Source: an uncultured Campylobacter sp.
Lineage (GTDB): Bacteria; Campylobacterota; Campylobacteria; Campylobacterales; Campylobacteraceae
DNA: 9,494 nucleotides
Direction of reading: 5' to 3'
NCBI GenBank assembly: GCA_900539505.1
Contig: UQCL01000070.1
Location: forward strand, 1 to 9,494
The position numbers were made by a program, and so were the translations under genes. Every line of letters starts with the position of its first letter. Position 1 is the first letter of the stretch. Below are positions 1 through 7,199 of this stretch, piece after piece. The notes under the pieces are model-generated. The model saw nothing but the letters and a program-made list of their open reading frames with translations. It made no database searches and was not told where the DNA came from.

Positions 1-35
1 AGTCTCGTGGGCTCGGAGATGTGTATAAGAGACAG
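1..35 (+). other. Nextera (Tn5 tagmentation) read-2 adapter, artefact
   Basis: Bases 2-16 are GTCTCGTGGGCTCGG and 17-35 are AGATGTGTATAAGAGACAG, the 19-bp Tn5 mosaic end. Together they are the standard Illumina Nextera read-2 (i7 side) transposase adapter. Base 1 is probably the last base of the index. This is library sequence that was not trimmed and is not part of the organism's genome. It should be removed before annotation, because the truncated gene next to it otherwise reads on into it. Confidence 0.98.
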
Positions 36-413
36 TTCCAATGCAGCTTCTAATATATTTAAAATATCTTGAAATTTTAAGGTTAAAGTATATTTTGGTT
101 TTAAACTTAAAAGTTGCCAAATCCTATGAAACTCATTCGGTATTTTTGTTTTATTGATTTTACAACTTTCATCTAAAATAGCTTCGATATATTTTCCATC
201 ATAATATAAAACCCAAATAGATTTAGAAAGCAACGCTCTATCGTAATTCGGATCTGGAAAGCTATAAATTTTTAAAAGCCAGCAATCTAATTGCCTATCT
301 ATTGTAAAATTTAGATTTGGCAACTTTGCTCCATAATTATACTTACCATATAGCGCACTCAATCCATACTTCTCATCATCCTCTTTGGTGATGATTGCAT
401 TTTCAAACGCCAT
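36..413 (-). CDS. Unrecognised AT-rich protein, 5' part only (126 codons)
   Basis: I do not recognise this family. An ATG at 413-411 is preceded by a strong AAGGAG (419-424, 5-nt spacer), and the frame stays open for 126 codons to the adapter boundary, so the start is real and the 3' end is missing. The visible protein (begins MAFENAIITKEDDEKYG) is soluble-looking, with no signal peptide or membrane segment. It is rich in aromatic and charged residues (for example WLLKIYSFPDPNYD at about 46-59 and IWVLYYDGKYIEAIL at about 66-80). G+C is 29% (110/378 counted) against roughly 50% in the neighbouring operon, which suggests horizontal acquisition. Small acidic/aromatic single-domain proteins like this include immunity proteins of toxin systems, but nothing in the sequence proves that. 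The raw frame runs on into LSLIHISEPTR, which is translated adapter. Confidence 0.8.
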
Positions 414-755
414 CTGCGCTCCTTGAGATTTAAAATTTAGCGTGCAAACAGAAATTTCAAGTGCAAATTTTATGCAGATTTCCGCGACGCAGCCGAAAAT
501 GGCGAGTAAAGAAACGAATTCCCAACTCGCGCGCTAAAAGATAGACCGGCGCGCTTGCCGCGACCGCTAACTCCGCTCGCCGCGGATATATTTGCTCCGC
601 TAGCCGTAGCAAAGCAAAAGCGGCTCGTCAGCAAAGCTAGCGATAAAATTAATTGCAGCAATCCATCTGCAAAATAGCATAACTGCACGATCTGCGGGCG
701 GGGCTAGCAAAGTCATGGCGGCGAGCCGATTAAAATTTAAGCTTTAGCTTGCGGC
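414..755. other. Non-coding interval with a sharp base-composition change
   Basis: I see no convincing gene here. The left part (to about 475) is AT-rich and should carry the promoter of the 36-413 gene, although no clear TATAAT is visible (a weak CATAAAAT lies near 468-475 on the minus strand). The heptamer GTGCAAA occurs twice in direct orientation (442-448 and 461-467). From about 480 the G+C jumps to 53-65% in the lines counted. This GC-rich part has short repeats of AGCAAAG (608, 630, 706) and several GCTAGC words. It could be an eroded gene remnant or a recombination scar, but no protein family is recognisable in any frame. Confidence 0.5.
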
Positions 756-820
756 GCTTAAAAGCCTACTTAAGCTTAGACGCGGTGCGGGCAGCGTGCC
801 GCGACACGGCGTCTAGGCTT
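756..820 (-). terminator. Probable terminator of the hemD/purD-to-usp operon
   Basis: The region starts 4 nt after the stop codon of the stress-protein gene. The two halves AAGCCT (762-767) and AGACGC (778-783) are complementary to the contiguous GCGTCTAGGCTT at 809-820, giving a 12-bp stem with a 10-nt bulge on one side. A smaller GGCA-GCG-TGCC hairpin sits inside the loop. Read on the minus strand the stem is followed by TTTT and AT-rich sequence. A second local pairing (GCTTAA 756-761 with TTAAGC 770-775) could compete. The GC-rich stem at a gene end fits an intrinsic terminator, but the U-run is short, so the strength is uncertain. Confidence 0.45.
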
Positions 821-824
821 CAAG

Positions 825-1679
825 CTACATTAAGACTGGAATTTTCGTCTTTTGCAGGAAGTATTTCGACGCACCGCCTAGGAATATCTCCTTTATGCCG
901 CTGTCTGAGTGTAAGCCCGCGACGATGAGGTCGAAATCGCCCGCGTCTGCGTACTCTAGTAGCACCTGCCCGGGGATCTTACCCTCGGCGTTTAACGCCT
1001 CAAAAACATCAATTTTAACGTCATGCAAGGCTAAATAATCGCTTATACGGCGCTTAGTTTCGGAAACGTCGTCTTGAAGATAGTGGTTTGCGGTAATGAC
1101 GGTGATAGATTTGGCGCGCTGTAAAAGCTCTAGCCAATTATCGAGCGCTCGCGCAGATGCCGCAGTGCCGGTAAGCGAAACTAAAATTTTATCCGTCTTA
1201 AACTCCTGCAGCTTGCGCGGTATGACGATGCAAGGCTTGCCGCTTTTGGTGACCGCCGCCTCGAACGTGCCCGTGATAGAGCCCGTAGGCGGCACGGAGA
1301 CCAGCACCAAATCGCAATATTTGGAGTATTTCTCGACCAGCTCGGAGCGGATGCCCACCATATGCCTCAAAGCGGCGCTATTTGGGACATGATCGTCGTC
1401 GTTTTGATCTAGACCCAGCTTGGCGCATTCGGCGTCGAAGATAGCTTTGATCACCTCGCGCTCGGCCTGCATCTCGTCTCCTGCGGATTTTAAAAATTCC
1501 TCCATCAGCACGCCGCCTTTTAGCGTCATACGGACGTTGTAGATCATCTTAGGATCGAGCTGGCACGCCATTATGTTGATGTGCGTACCGAAAAATTTAT
1601 TCACTAGCAGCGCTCCGTGTATGCGCTCGGCTAGCTCCTCGCCGCCGCCGATAGGGAAAAAAATCTTTTTAAGCTGCAT
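825..1679 (-). CDS. Tandem-domain universal stress protein (UspA family)
   Basis: This is a 284-residue cytoplasmic protein with two Usp folds, about 1-155 and 162-284. Each opens with a strand typical of the fold (KKIFFPIGGG at 4; DKILVSLTGT at 163) and ends with a proline-containing strand (KPCIVIPRK; TKIPVLM). Domain 2 carries the family's C-terminal motif region, GLHSDSGIKEIFLGGASKY (255-273). Against the usual G-x2-G-x9-G-S/T nucleotide loop, the second glycine is a serine, so ATP binding is uncertain. Domain 1 lacks the motif. Start: ATG with AGGAG (1686-1690) 6 nt upstream, 20 nt after the pnp stop, so it is cotranscribed with pnp. The protein ends one residue after PVL. Its role is general stress tolerance by family; the specific ligand is unknown. 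Confidence 0.85.
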   Translation of the reverse strand: MQLKKIFFPIGGGEELAERIHGALLVNKFFGTHINIMACQLDPKMIYNVRMTLKGGVLMEEFLKSAGDEMQAEREVIKAIFDAECAKLGLDQNDDDHVPNSAALRHMVGIRSELVEKYSKYCDLVLVSVPPTGSITGTFEAAVTKSGKPCIVIPRKLQEFKTDKILVSLTGTAASARALDNWLELLQRAKSITVITANHYLQDDVSETKRRISDYLALHDVKIDVFEALNAEGKIPGQVLLEYADAGDFDLIVAGLHSDSGIKEIFLGGASKYFLQKTKIPVLM

Positions 1680-1699
1680 CTCATACTCCTATTAAAATT

Positions 1700-3814
1700 T
1701 TAAGCTAATTCCAGTGAAATTTTAGTGCCTTTCTGATCGGTCACGCGCACTCGCACCACGTCGCCCGCCTTGTAAGGCGTCGTGATAAATTTAGCGCGCA
1801 GTAGCCCATCCACTCCGTCTCGTAGTGAGATAAAGGTGCCGAAATCCAGCACGCTTTGCACCACGCCGTCAAACTCCTCGCCTATCTGAAATTTTACCTC
1901 TTTGCGTTCATTGCGCGGCTTGCGAAAATCGCGAGAATTTGAGACTATCGATAAAATTTTCTCTTTCGCGCCCGATACGCCGCTAGCTTTGGCGCCTTGG
2001 ATCTTGACCTCGCCCTTTTCGCGATCCAGATCGATATTTACGCCGAAGCTTTCGGTGATCTCTTTGATGACCTTGCCGCCTTGGCCGATAATGTCGGGGA
2101 TTTTGCTTGCCTCGACGCTAAAAATTTCAAGCTTCGGAAGCACGCCCTCGTTTATAACGATCGCCGCATCCGCCTGCTCCATAAGGCCCAAAATATGCGC
2201 GCGAGCCTGCTTTGCCTGCGCTAGAGCCTCTTTTAAAACCTCCAGGCTGATGCCGCCGAGCTTGATATCCATCTGAAGCGCGGTGATGCCATCATAGGTG
2301 CCCGCGACCTTAAAATCCATATCTCCGTCGTGATCCTCAAGCCCCATTATGTCGGTTAGCACGGCATGCTTGTCGCCCTCAAAAATCAAACCCATCGCGA
2401 CGCCCGCAACGAGCTTAAGCGTAGATACGCCCGCCGCCCGAAGCGATAGCGCGCCGCCGCAGACCGAAGCCATCGAGCTTGAGCCGTTACTCTCTAAAAT
2501 TTCGCTTACCACGCGGATAGACTGTGGCGAGTTTAGATCGATGCTCGGATATAGCGCTCTTTTGGCTAAATTTCCATGTCCCAGCTCGCGTCTGCCGGGG
2601 CTTTTGAGCGGACTTGCTTCGCCGACGCAAAAGCCCGGGAAGTTATAGTTAAACATAAATCTATCGCTGATCGGCTCGAGCTGCGTTAGGCTGTCACTTA
2701 GCTGCGCGTCGCTATCGCCGCCTAGCGTGGTGACGACTAAAGCCTGCGTCTGCCCGCGCGTAAATAGGCAGCTTCCGTGCGCGCACGGTAGGATATTGGT
2801 CTCGATACTGATCGGGCGCACCTCATCAAGCGCGCGCCCGTCGGCTCTGCGGTGATCCTCGATGATCTGCGTGCGGATGATGCCGCGCTTATACTTGCCG
2901 ATGACGCTAGAGATCACCTCTTTGCTCCACTCGTTTTGCGCCGCAGCTTCGGTAGTTAAAATTTGATCTACGATTCTGTTTAGCTCGGTAGCGCGCTCGC
3001 TCTTTGCCATCTGATTGATCGCCGCTTTGACGGCGTCTTTGTAGTTCGCATCGATGAAATCCGCGATATCTTCGTCCTCGATCTCGGGTTTATACTCTAG
3101 GCTCGCATCGGGCTTTTTAAGCGGCAGAAAAGCCTCTTCGTAAGCGTTTGAGCCTGCGCTTATCGCCTTTGCGGCAAAATCGATCGCATCCACCATCAGA
3201 TCTTCGCTAAATTCATTCATCTGTTGCGCACCGCCTCTAATCTGCGGCAGGGAGCGCATCTCGATCATCAAAAGCTCATCGCCGACGCCTGCTACGTAAA
3301 GATCGAGCGCACTAGCTTTAAGCGCGGAGTTGCTCGGATTTAAGATGAAGCTTCCGTTTTGATAGCCTATGCGCACGCCGCAAACGGGCGCCTTAATCGG
3401 GATGTCGCTAAGATACAGCGCCGCAGACGCCGCATTAAGAGCGACGACTTGCAGATCAACCTCTGGATCTGCCGATAGCACATAAACTACGATCTGCGTC
3501 GGATACGCATATCCCTTTGGAAAGAGCGGGCGCAGCGAGCGGTCTATGATGCGGCTGGTTAGCGTCTCAAAATCGCCCGGCTTGGTCTCGCGCTTGATGT
3601 AGCCTCCGGGGATTCTGCCCGCTGCGTACATCTTTTCGATATATTGCACGGTAAGGGGCAAAAAGTCCTCCTGCACCTGCGTCTCTTCGCGCGCTACGGT
3701 GGCTAGCACGACGGTATTTTTCACACGCAAAAGCGCTGCACCCGCGGCTTGCTTTGCGACCTTATTGATATCGAAAATTTCGGTATTGCCATTTACTTCA
3801 ATTTTGCACTGCAT
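1700..3814 (-). CDS. pnp: Polynucleotide phosphorylase (PNPase)
   Basis: This is the phosphate-dependent 3'-5' exoribonuclease, which releases nucleoside diphosphates and works in cytoplasmic RNA decay. At 704 residues it is full length. Domains: first RNase PH domain about 1-225 (FLPLTVQYIEKMYAAGRIPGG at 51-71); helical linker about 240-315; second, catalytic RNase PH domain about 320-555. That domain includes RRADGR at 322, FTRGQTQALV at 351, the phosphate-site NGSSSMASVCGG at 443-454, and the metal/catalytic residues Asp494, Asp500 and Lys502 (E. coli D486/D492/K494). A KH domain with IIGQGGKVIKE at 575-585 and a C-terminal S1 domain at about 645-704 follow. The ATG has AAGGAG at 3822-3827 (7-nt spacer), inside the 3' end of the upstream gene, which it overlaps by 17 nt, so the two are probably translationally coupled. 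The protein ends right at the S1 domain with no tail. Confidence 0.98.
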   Translation of the reverse strand: MQCKIEVNGNTEIFDINKVAKQAAGAALLRVKNTVVLATVAREETQVQEDFLPLTVQYIEKMYAAGRIPGGYIKRETKPGDFETLTSRIIDRSLRPLFPKGYAYPTQIVVYVLSADPEVDLQVVALNAASAALYLSDIPIKAPVCGVRIGYQNGSFILNPSNSALKASALDLYVAGVGDELLMIEMRSLPQIRGGAQQMNEFSEDLMVDAIDFAAKAISAGSNAYEEAFLPLKKPDASLEYKPEIEDEDIADFIDANYKDAVKAAINQMAKSERATELNRIVDQILTTEAAAQNEWSKEVISSVIGKYKRGIIRTQIIEDHRRADGRALDEVRPISIETNILPCAHGSCLFTRGQTQALVVTTLGGDSDAQLSDSLTQLEPISDRFMFNYNFPGFCVGEASPLKSPGRRELGHGNLAKRALYPSIDLNSPQSIRVVSEILESNGSSSMASVCGGALSLRAAGVSTLKLVAGVAMGLIFEGDKHAVLTDIMGLEDHDGDMDFKVAGTYDGITALQMDIKLGGISLEVLKEALAQAKQARAHILGLMEQADAAIVINEGVLPKLEIFSVEASKIPDIIGQGGKVIKEITESFGVNIDLDREKGEVKIQGAKASGVSGAKEKILSIVSNSRDFRKPRNERKEVKFQIGEEFDGVVQSVLDFGTFISLRDGVDGLLRAKFITTPYKAGDVVRVRVTDQKGTKISLELA

Positions 3815-4517
3815 TAATTTTCTCCTTGTTTTTGTTGGTTTCGTGAAACGGCAGATAAAGCGGGCATTTGTTTAAAATTTGCATTATCTCCTCCGCGCTT
3901 GAGAGCGTTTTTTCTTTGTAATAAAAATCCACGTTCACAAAATCTCTGATCTTATGAACAGCATAAATTCCATCTACTAGCATGGCGATCTCGTCTGCAT
4001 TATCGCTGCCGATAACGGGCGTGGCATAAAAGATCGCTTTGGCGTTTAAGCTTACGAGCGTCTTTATGCAAGTAAGTGCAGTCAGCCCACTCTCACACCC
4101 CTCATCTACCAAGATGACGTTTTTTTTCTCCAAATTTCCCAAAAGCTCGCCCTTGCGAAATTTATACATATTTTTTAAAATTTTCTCCTCATAAAGTCTA
4201 TTTGCCTGCCCGTAAACGTAATCCAGGCTGATGCCGAAGCTTCGCACGAGCTCATCCACCATCACAATCTCTTGGGTTTCGCTTACGCACGCGATCGCGC
4301 ATTCCGGATTATTTGGCGCTAAAACAGGCTCTGTGAATAAAAACTCATAAGCAAGCCCCAGCTTTATAGCAAGATGGTTTGCGATGCCAAGCGACTCCAG
4401 GGATTGAGCGATTATTAGAAAATTTTCGTTTTTGATCACGGTAGCGGGTAAAATTTCTGCGAGTTTCATCGCGGCGTCGATTTGGTTTTCAAACATCAGC
4501 TCAGCTCTAGGCGTCAT
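3798..4517 (-). CDS. Predicted phosphoribosyltransferase (COG1926-like)
   Basis: This is a 239-residue soluble protein. The PRPP-binding loop is VILVDEGCESGLTA (134-147), matching the VDDGxATGxT signature of type I phosphoribosyltransferases but with DD changed to DE and ATG to ESG. Upstream, the stretch LGLAYEFLFTEPVLAPNNPECAIACV (53-78) followed by an LVRSFGIS-like helix and YKFRKGE (118-124) resembles the COG1926 predicted phosphoribosyltransferases more than the purine or pyrimidine salvage enzymes. The substrate is unknown. The ATG sits in TAATG, so the start overlaps the lptD stop by 1 nt, with only a weak GGAAG upstream. This implies coupling to lptD translation. The loop changes leave open whether it is an active enzyme or a regulatory PRPP binder. 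Confidence 0.75.
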   Translation of the reverse strand: MTPRAELMFENQIDAAMKLAEILPATVIKNENFLIIAQSLESLGIANHLAIKLGLAYEFLFTEPVLAPNNPECAIACVSETQEIVMVDELVRSFGISLDYVYGQANRLYEEKILKNMYKFRKGELLGNLEKKNVILVDEGCESGLTALTCIKTLVSLNAKAIFYATPVIGSDNADEIAMLVDGIYAVHKIRDFVNVDFYYKEKTLSSAEEIMQILNKCPLYLPFHETNKNKEKINAVQN

Positions 4518-6775
4518 TATTTTTCGCTTCCGTATTCGCTATCTACTGAAAAATCATACCCTACTCCGCCGAACGGATAGAAATTTACGAGAAAGTAAAT
4601 TCCGCGCTCCTTGCTTGCTTTGCTGTAGCCCGTCGTACTGGTATTTTTAGGCTCGATATCCTCTTGATACACAAAAGAGTAATTCCAACACTTGCGCGTA
4701 TGAGAAAGTCCCACGCGCCACATTTTAGAATAAGATCGCTCCAAGTCGTAATCCCAACGCCCAAAAATTTTATTATTCCTAGGCAAATTTACCGAGGCGT
4801 TTACGATGCCGTAGTTATCTTTCGTATAGCGTTTAGGCTCCATGCTTAGCTTTTCGTATTCGTAAGCGTGGCTGAGTCCAAAGCTAAAGTCGTCGTTGGA
4901 GTAGTTGGCGTAGGTATAGACCTTATCGAAGCTTTTATATTTATGCGAGTAGGTAAAGCGGTTTCCGATATTTAGCCCATTTGCAAAATACGCATCGATG
5001 CGGTGCTCTAAATCATCGAACTCGTGATCGTCGAAGTCATATCGCTGCTTGACGCTATGGCGTAAAAATTTACGTCCGTCTTCATTATAAAAAAACTGCG
5101 TCATACTTAAAGCTGCATTTTCGTGGGTGTATTCGTCACTAAGCTCGCTTAAGAAGTTATCCTCCCAATAAAGTGAGTCTTGCAAGTTACCCAGCCGCGA
5201 GCGATCTACTGCGCCGCGAGCAAGGTCGTATTTATACTGATGATACTTTAAAATTCTATCCTCGATGTCGCCTTGCTGCCAGCTTGGAATTCTAAAATCC
5301 GCTCTCCAGCTCATCGTATGATACAAGCTATCATAAGCCCTGGCTACGTCGGTGTAGAGTGAAAGCTCGGTGTATTGATTAGCGTAGAAAGTGCTTTTAT
5401 CCTCGCCAAGATCGCCGTTTGCGTAGTAGAATTTATCGTGCCAATCGATATTGGTCATATACACTCGCTCGGTAAAGGCGAAATTTAAATAATCCGCCAG
5501 TAGCGGTGTGCTTATACTGATCGGCACGTCAAACTCGTATTGGCGAGCAGTCGCGCCCTCCCATCTGGTATAATTACGCGCCTTCGCATCAAGTGAATAG
5601 ATCAAATTTGGCAGCCCCAAATCATTGCTAAATTTATGATATTGCAGCGTGGGAAGCTCTTGGACGGTATCTTCGTTGCGGAAGGTATTATCGGCGTTTA
5701 GCTTGCTCGTATCGATGTAGTAGCGTCCGTAAGCGCCAAAATAGTGCTCGTCACCGGTCAAATAATAATTCAGCCGTGAAGTTACGAGCGAGTTATCCGC
5801 ATCGTCACCAAGACCTCCCTTTTGTTTGAGATCGTAATATTCGAGATCGTTTAACTGCGTAAAGTCGATCCATAAATTTTCGCGTAGATCGCCGTCTAGC
5901 AAATAGGTCACAAGCTTGCTGCGATCGTATTGAACTTCAAAGCCGTGGTGGCGCTCATTTTTGTATTCGAGGCGTTTTTGCGCCCGCGAGAAGTTATCGA
6001 AAACTCCACCTCTAATCTCGCCGTAAGAATACGGCGACTCCGTAAATCGAAATGTCCCGTATACGCCAAAGCCCCTGCGCGTGCGCACCTGCGGATCGAG
6101 CTGAAAATCCCAGCTATCGTAAGGCGCAAAATAGATCGGTTGCTTGTAGTAAATCCCCTCCTTACTGATGTAGCCGGCCTCGGGAGGCAGCAAGCCCGTA
6201 CGGCGCGTGCGATCGGTCGGGAAGCCGAAATACGGCAGATAGAGCACCGGCACGTCGCCCACGTAAAATCTCGGATTGAAAAGATGGAGGAATTTGCTCT
6301 CTTTATTTAACATGCCGCTGCTAAATTTGATGCGCCAATCAGGATCGGTGACGTTGCAGCTAGATACGCTGGAGCCCTCCACGCGGTAATACTCGCTATC
6401 GCTGCAGCTGGCGTCGTTTTGCATCCAAAGCTCGGAGTCCTTATCCATCATAAAATTTACGTCGGCTTGCTGCTTATCGTTTTTCAGATCGATTTTGACA
6501 TATTCGGCGCGCGTGGTTTCACTGCTGCCACGCATCGCATTGACGTTACCAAAAAGCTCGATGATGCCGTTTTGCTCGTCGTATGTAGCGCGATCGGCGG
6601 TGATAAAGTAGTCCTGCGAATACACCGTTACGTTGCCGCTCGCTTCCGTCAAAAAGCCGTTTTTCTCGACATTATCTGCTATGAGCTCGACGTCTTGGAC
6701 CTTTGCGCTCGCACTACTTGCTAAAAGAGCGCTAAAACTAAGCGCTAGAATTTTAAATTTCTTACTCTTTTTCAA
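4517..6775 (-). CDS. lptD: LPS-assembly outer-membrane protein LptD (OstA/Imp)
   Basis: LptD forms the outer-membrane beta-barrel, plugged by lipoprotein LptE, that inserts lipopolysaccharide into the outer leaflet. The 752-residue product has a classic signal peptide (KKSKKFK, then a hydrophobic stretch, ASA cleavage after about residue 24). A periplasmic LptA/OstA-like domain follows at about 25-150 (LIADNVEKNGFLTEASGNVTV at 31-51). The conserved RFYVGDVPVLYLPYFGFPTDRTRRTG segment (169-194) leads into a long barrel rich in aromatic, alternating strands. Cysteines of the mature protein are C124, C140 and C696. The start is TTG (6775-6773): in frame, a TAG lies two codons upstream and the next Met is residue 81, so only TTG keeps the signal peptide. 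It overlaps the RDD gene by 14 nt and has no good Shine-Dalgarno, pointing to coupling. Confidence 0.93.
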   Translation of the reverse strand: MKKSKKFKILALSFSALLASSASAKVQDVELIADNVEKNGFLTEASGNVTVYSQDYFITADRATYDEQNGIIELFGNVNAMRGSSETTRAEYVKIDLKNDKQQADVNFMMDKDSELWMQNDASCSDSEYYRVEGSSVSSCNVTDPDWRIKFSSGMLNKESKFLHLFNPRFYVGDVPVLYLPYFGFPTDRTRRTGLLPPEAGYISKEGIYYKQPIYFAPYDSWDFQLDPQVRTRRGFGVYGTFRFTESPYSYGEIRGGVFDNFSRAQKRLEYKNERHHGFEVQYDRSKLVTYLLDGDLRENLWIDFTQLNDLEYYDLKQKGGLGDDADNSLVTSRLNYYLTGDEHYFGAYGRYYIDTSKLNADNTFRNEDTVQELPTLQYHKFSNDLGLPNLIYSLDAKARNYTRWEGATARQYEFDVPISISTPLLADYLNFAFTERVYMTNIDWHDKFYYANGDLGEDKSTFYANQYTELSLYTDVARAYDSLYHTMSWRADFRIPSWQQGDIEDRILKYHQYKYDLARGAVDRSRLGNLQDSLYWEDNFLSELSDEYTHENAALSMTQFFYNEDGRKFLRHSVKQRYDFDDHEFDDLEHRIDAYFANGLNIGNRFTYSHKYKSFDKVYTYANYSNDDFSFGLSHAYEYEKLSMEPKRYTKDNYGIVNASVNLPRNNKIFGRWDYDLERSYSKMWRVGLSHTRKCWNYSFVYQEDIEPKNTSTTGYSKASKERGIYFLVNFYPFGGVGYDFSVDSEYGSEK

Positions 6776-7199
6776 TCTCTACCACCAATGTTTTCGCCGC
6801 CATATCATGCAGGCTCTGACGCGAGTTCGTAAAAAGCGCCACCAAAAATCCCATATAAAAGATCATCTCGCTTATCAACCTAACCGCCGCGCGGATCGCT
6901 GCAGTAGCGATATCCATAGAGCTGCCGTCAGCGCGGACGCAGTAAATTTTAACCGCAAGCTTGCCTAGCGTCGCGCCGTATAGATAGACGAAAATCGCCT
7001 GATATAAAAATTTTATTATCGCGTAATGCAAAATGAATTTTGACGCGATCTTTTGTACCTCAAAATTGCTTCCGCTCTGCGCCGCTGCGACAAGCTCTGG
7101 CTCGTCGATAGCAAATAGTACGACCACAAAAAGCGTTACGCTCACAGCTTCGTCGATACTAAACGCAATTACGCGCTTGCTAAGCGGAGCGACGATCAA
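6762..7199 (-). CDS. RDD-family integral membrane protein
   Basis: This is a 145-residue inner-membrane protein. The N-terminal KRVIAFSIDEAVS (8-20) is the RDD signature region, with Arg9 and an IDE in place of the usual acidic pair. Further family marks are GATLGKLAVKIYCVR (75-89) and RQSLHDMAAKTLVV (127-140). Three hydrophobic segments lie at about 17-32, 55-75 and 108-124. RDD proteins are small and mostly uncharacterised; some have been linked to ion exchange, so a transport role is only inference. The start is TTG (7199-7197) overlapping the purD TGA by 4 nt (TTGA), with a weak AAGAGA (7206-7211) upstream. Without it the frame has no other start before the signature except a GTG inside it. 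It sits between purD and lptD in the operon. Confidence 0.88.
   Translation of the reverse strand: MIVAPLSKRVIAFSIDEAVSVTLFVVVLFAIDEPELVAAAQSGSNFEVQKIASKFILHYAIIKFLYQAIFVYLYGATLGKLAVKIYCVRADGSSMDIATAAIRAAVRLISEMIFYMGFLVALFTNSRQSLHDMAAKTLVVEIEKE

Noticed and set aside
17..35. Tn5-type mosaic ends at both window ends as evidence of a natural transposon
   Set aside because: They are fused to Illumina primer sequences (GTCTCGTGGGCTCGG; GACGC) and no transposase is present, so they are library adapters.
36..480. The AT-rich left end as a chimeric join to DNA of another organism
   Set aside because: It cannot be excluded, but no abrupt junction is visible, AAATTT-type words continue on both sides, and acquired AT-rich genes are common in Campylobacter. 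Listed as accessory DNA instead.
470..688. A 72-codon minus-strand open frame in the GC-rich intergenic stretch, starting at GTG with a hydrophobic N-terminal part
   Set aside because: There is no Shine-Dalgarno before the GTG, no recognisable family, and a long stop-free frame is expected in this GC-rich segment. It also crosses the repeat-rich part. Left as non-coding.
1902..2648. Plus-strand open frames opposite pnp (and similar ones opposite lptD, purD and hemD)
   Set aside because: They mirror strongly conserved genes on the other strand, have no SD and give low-complexity or Arg/Ser-rich products typical of antisense frames in GC-rich genes.
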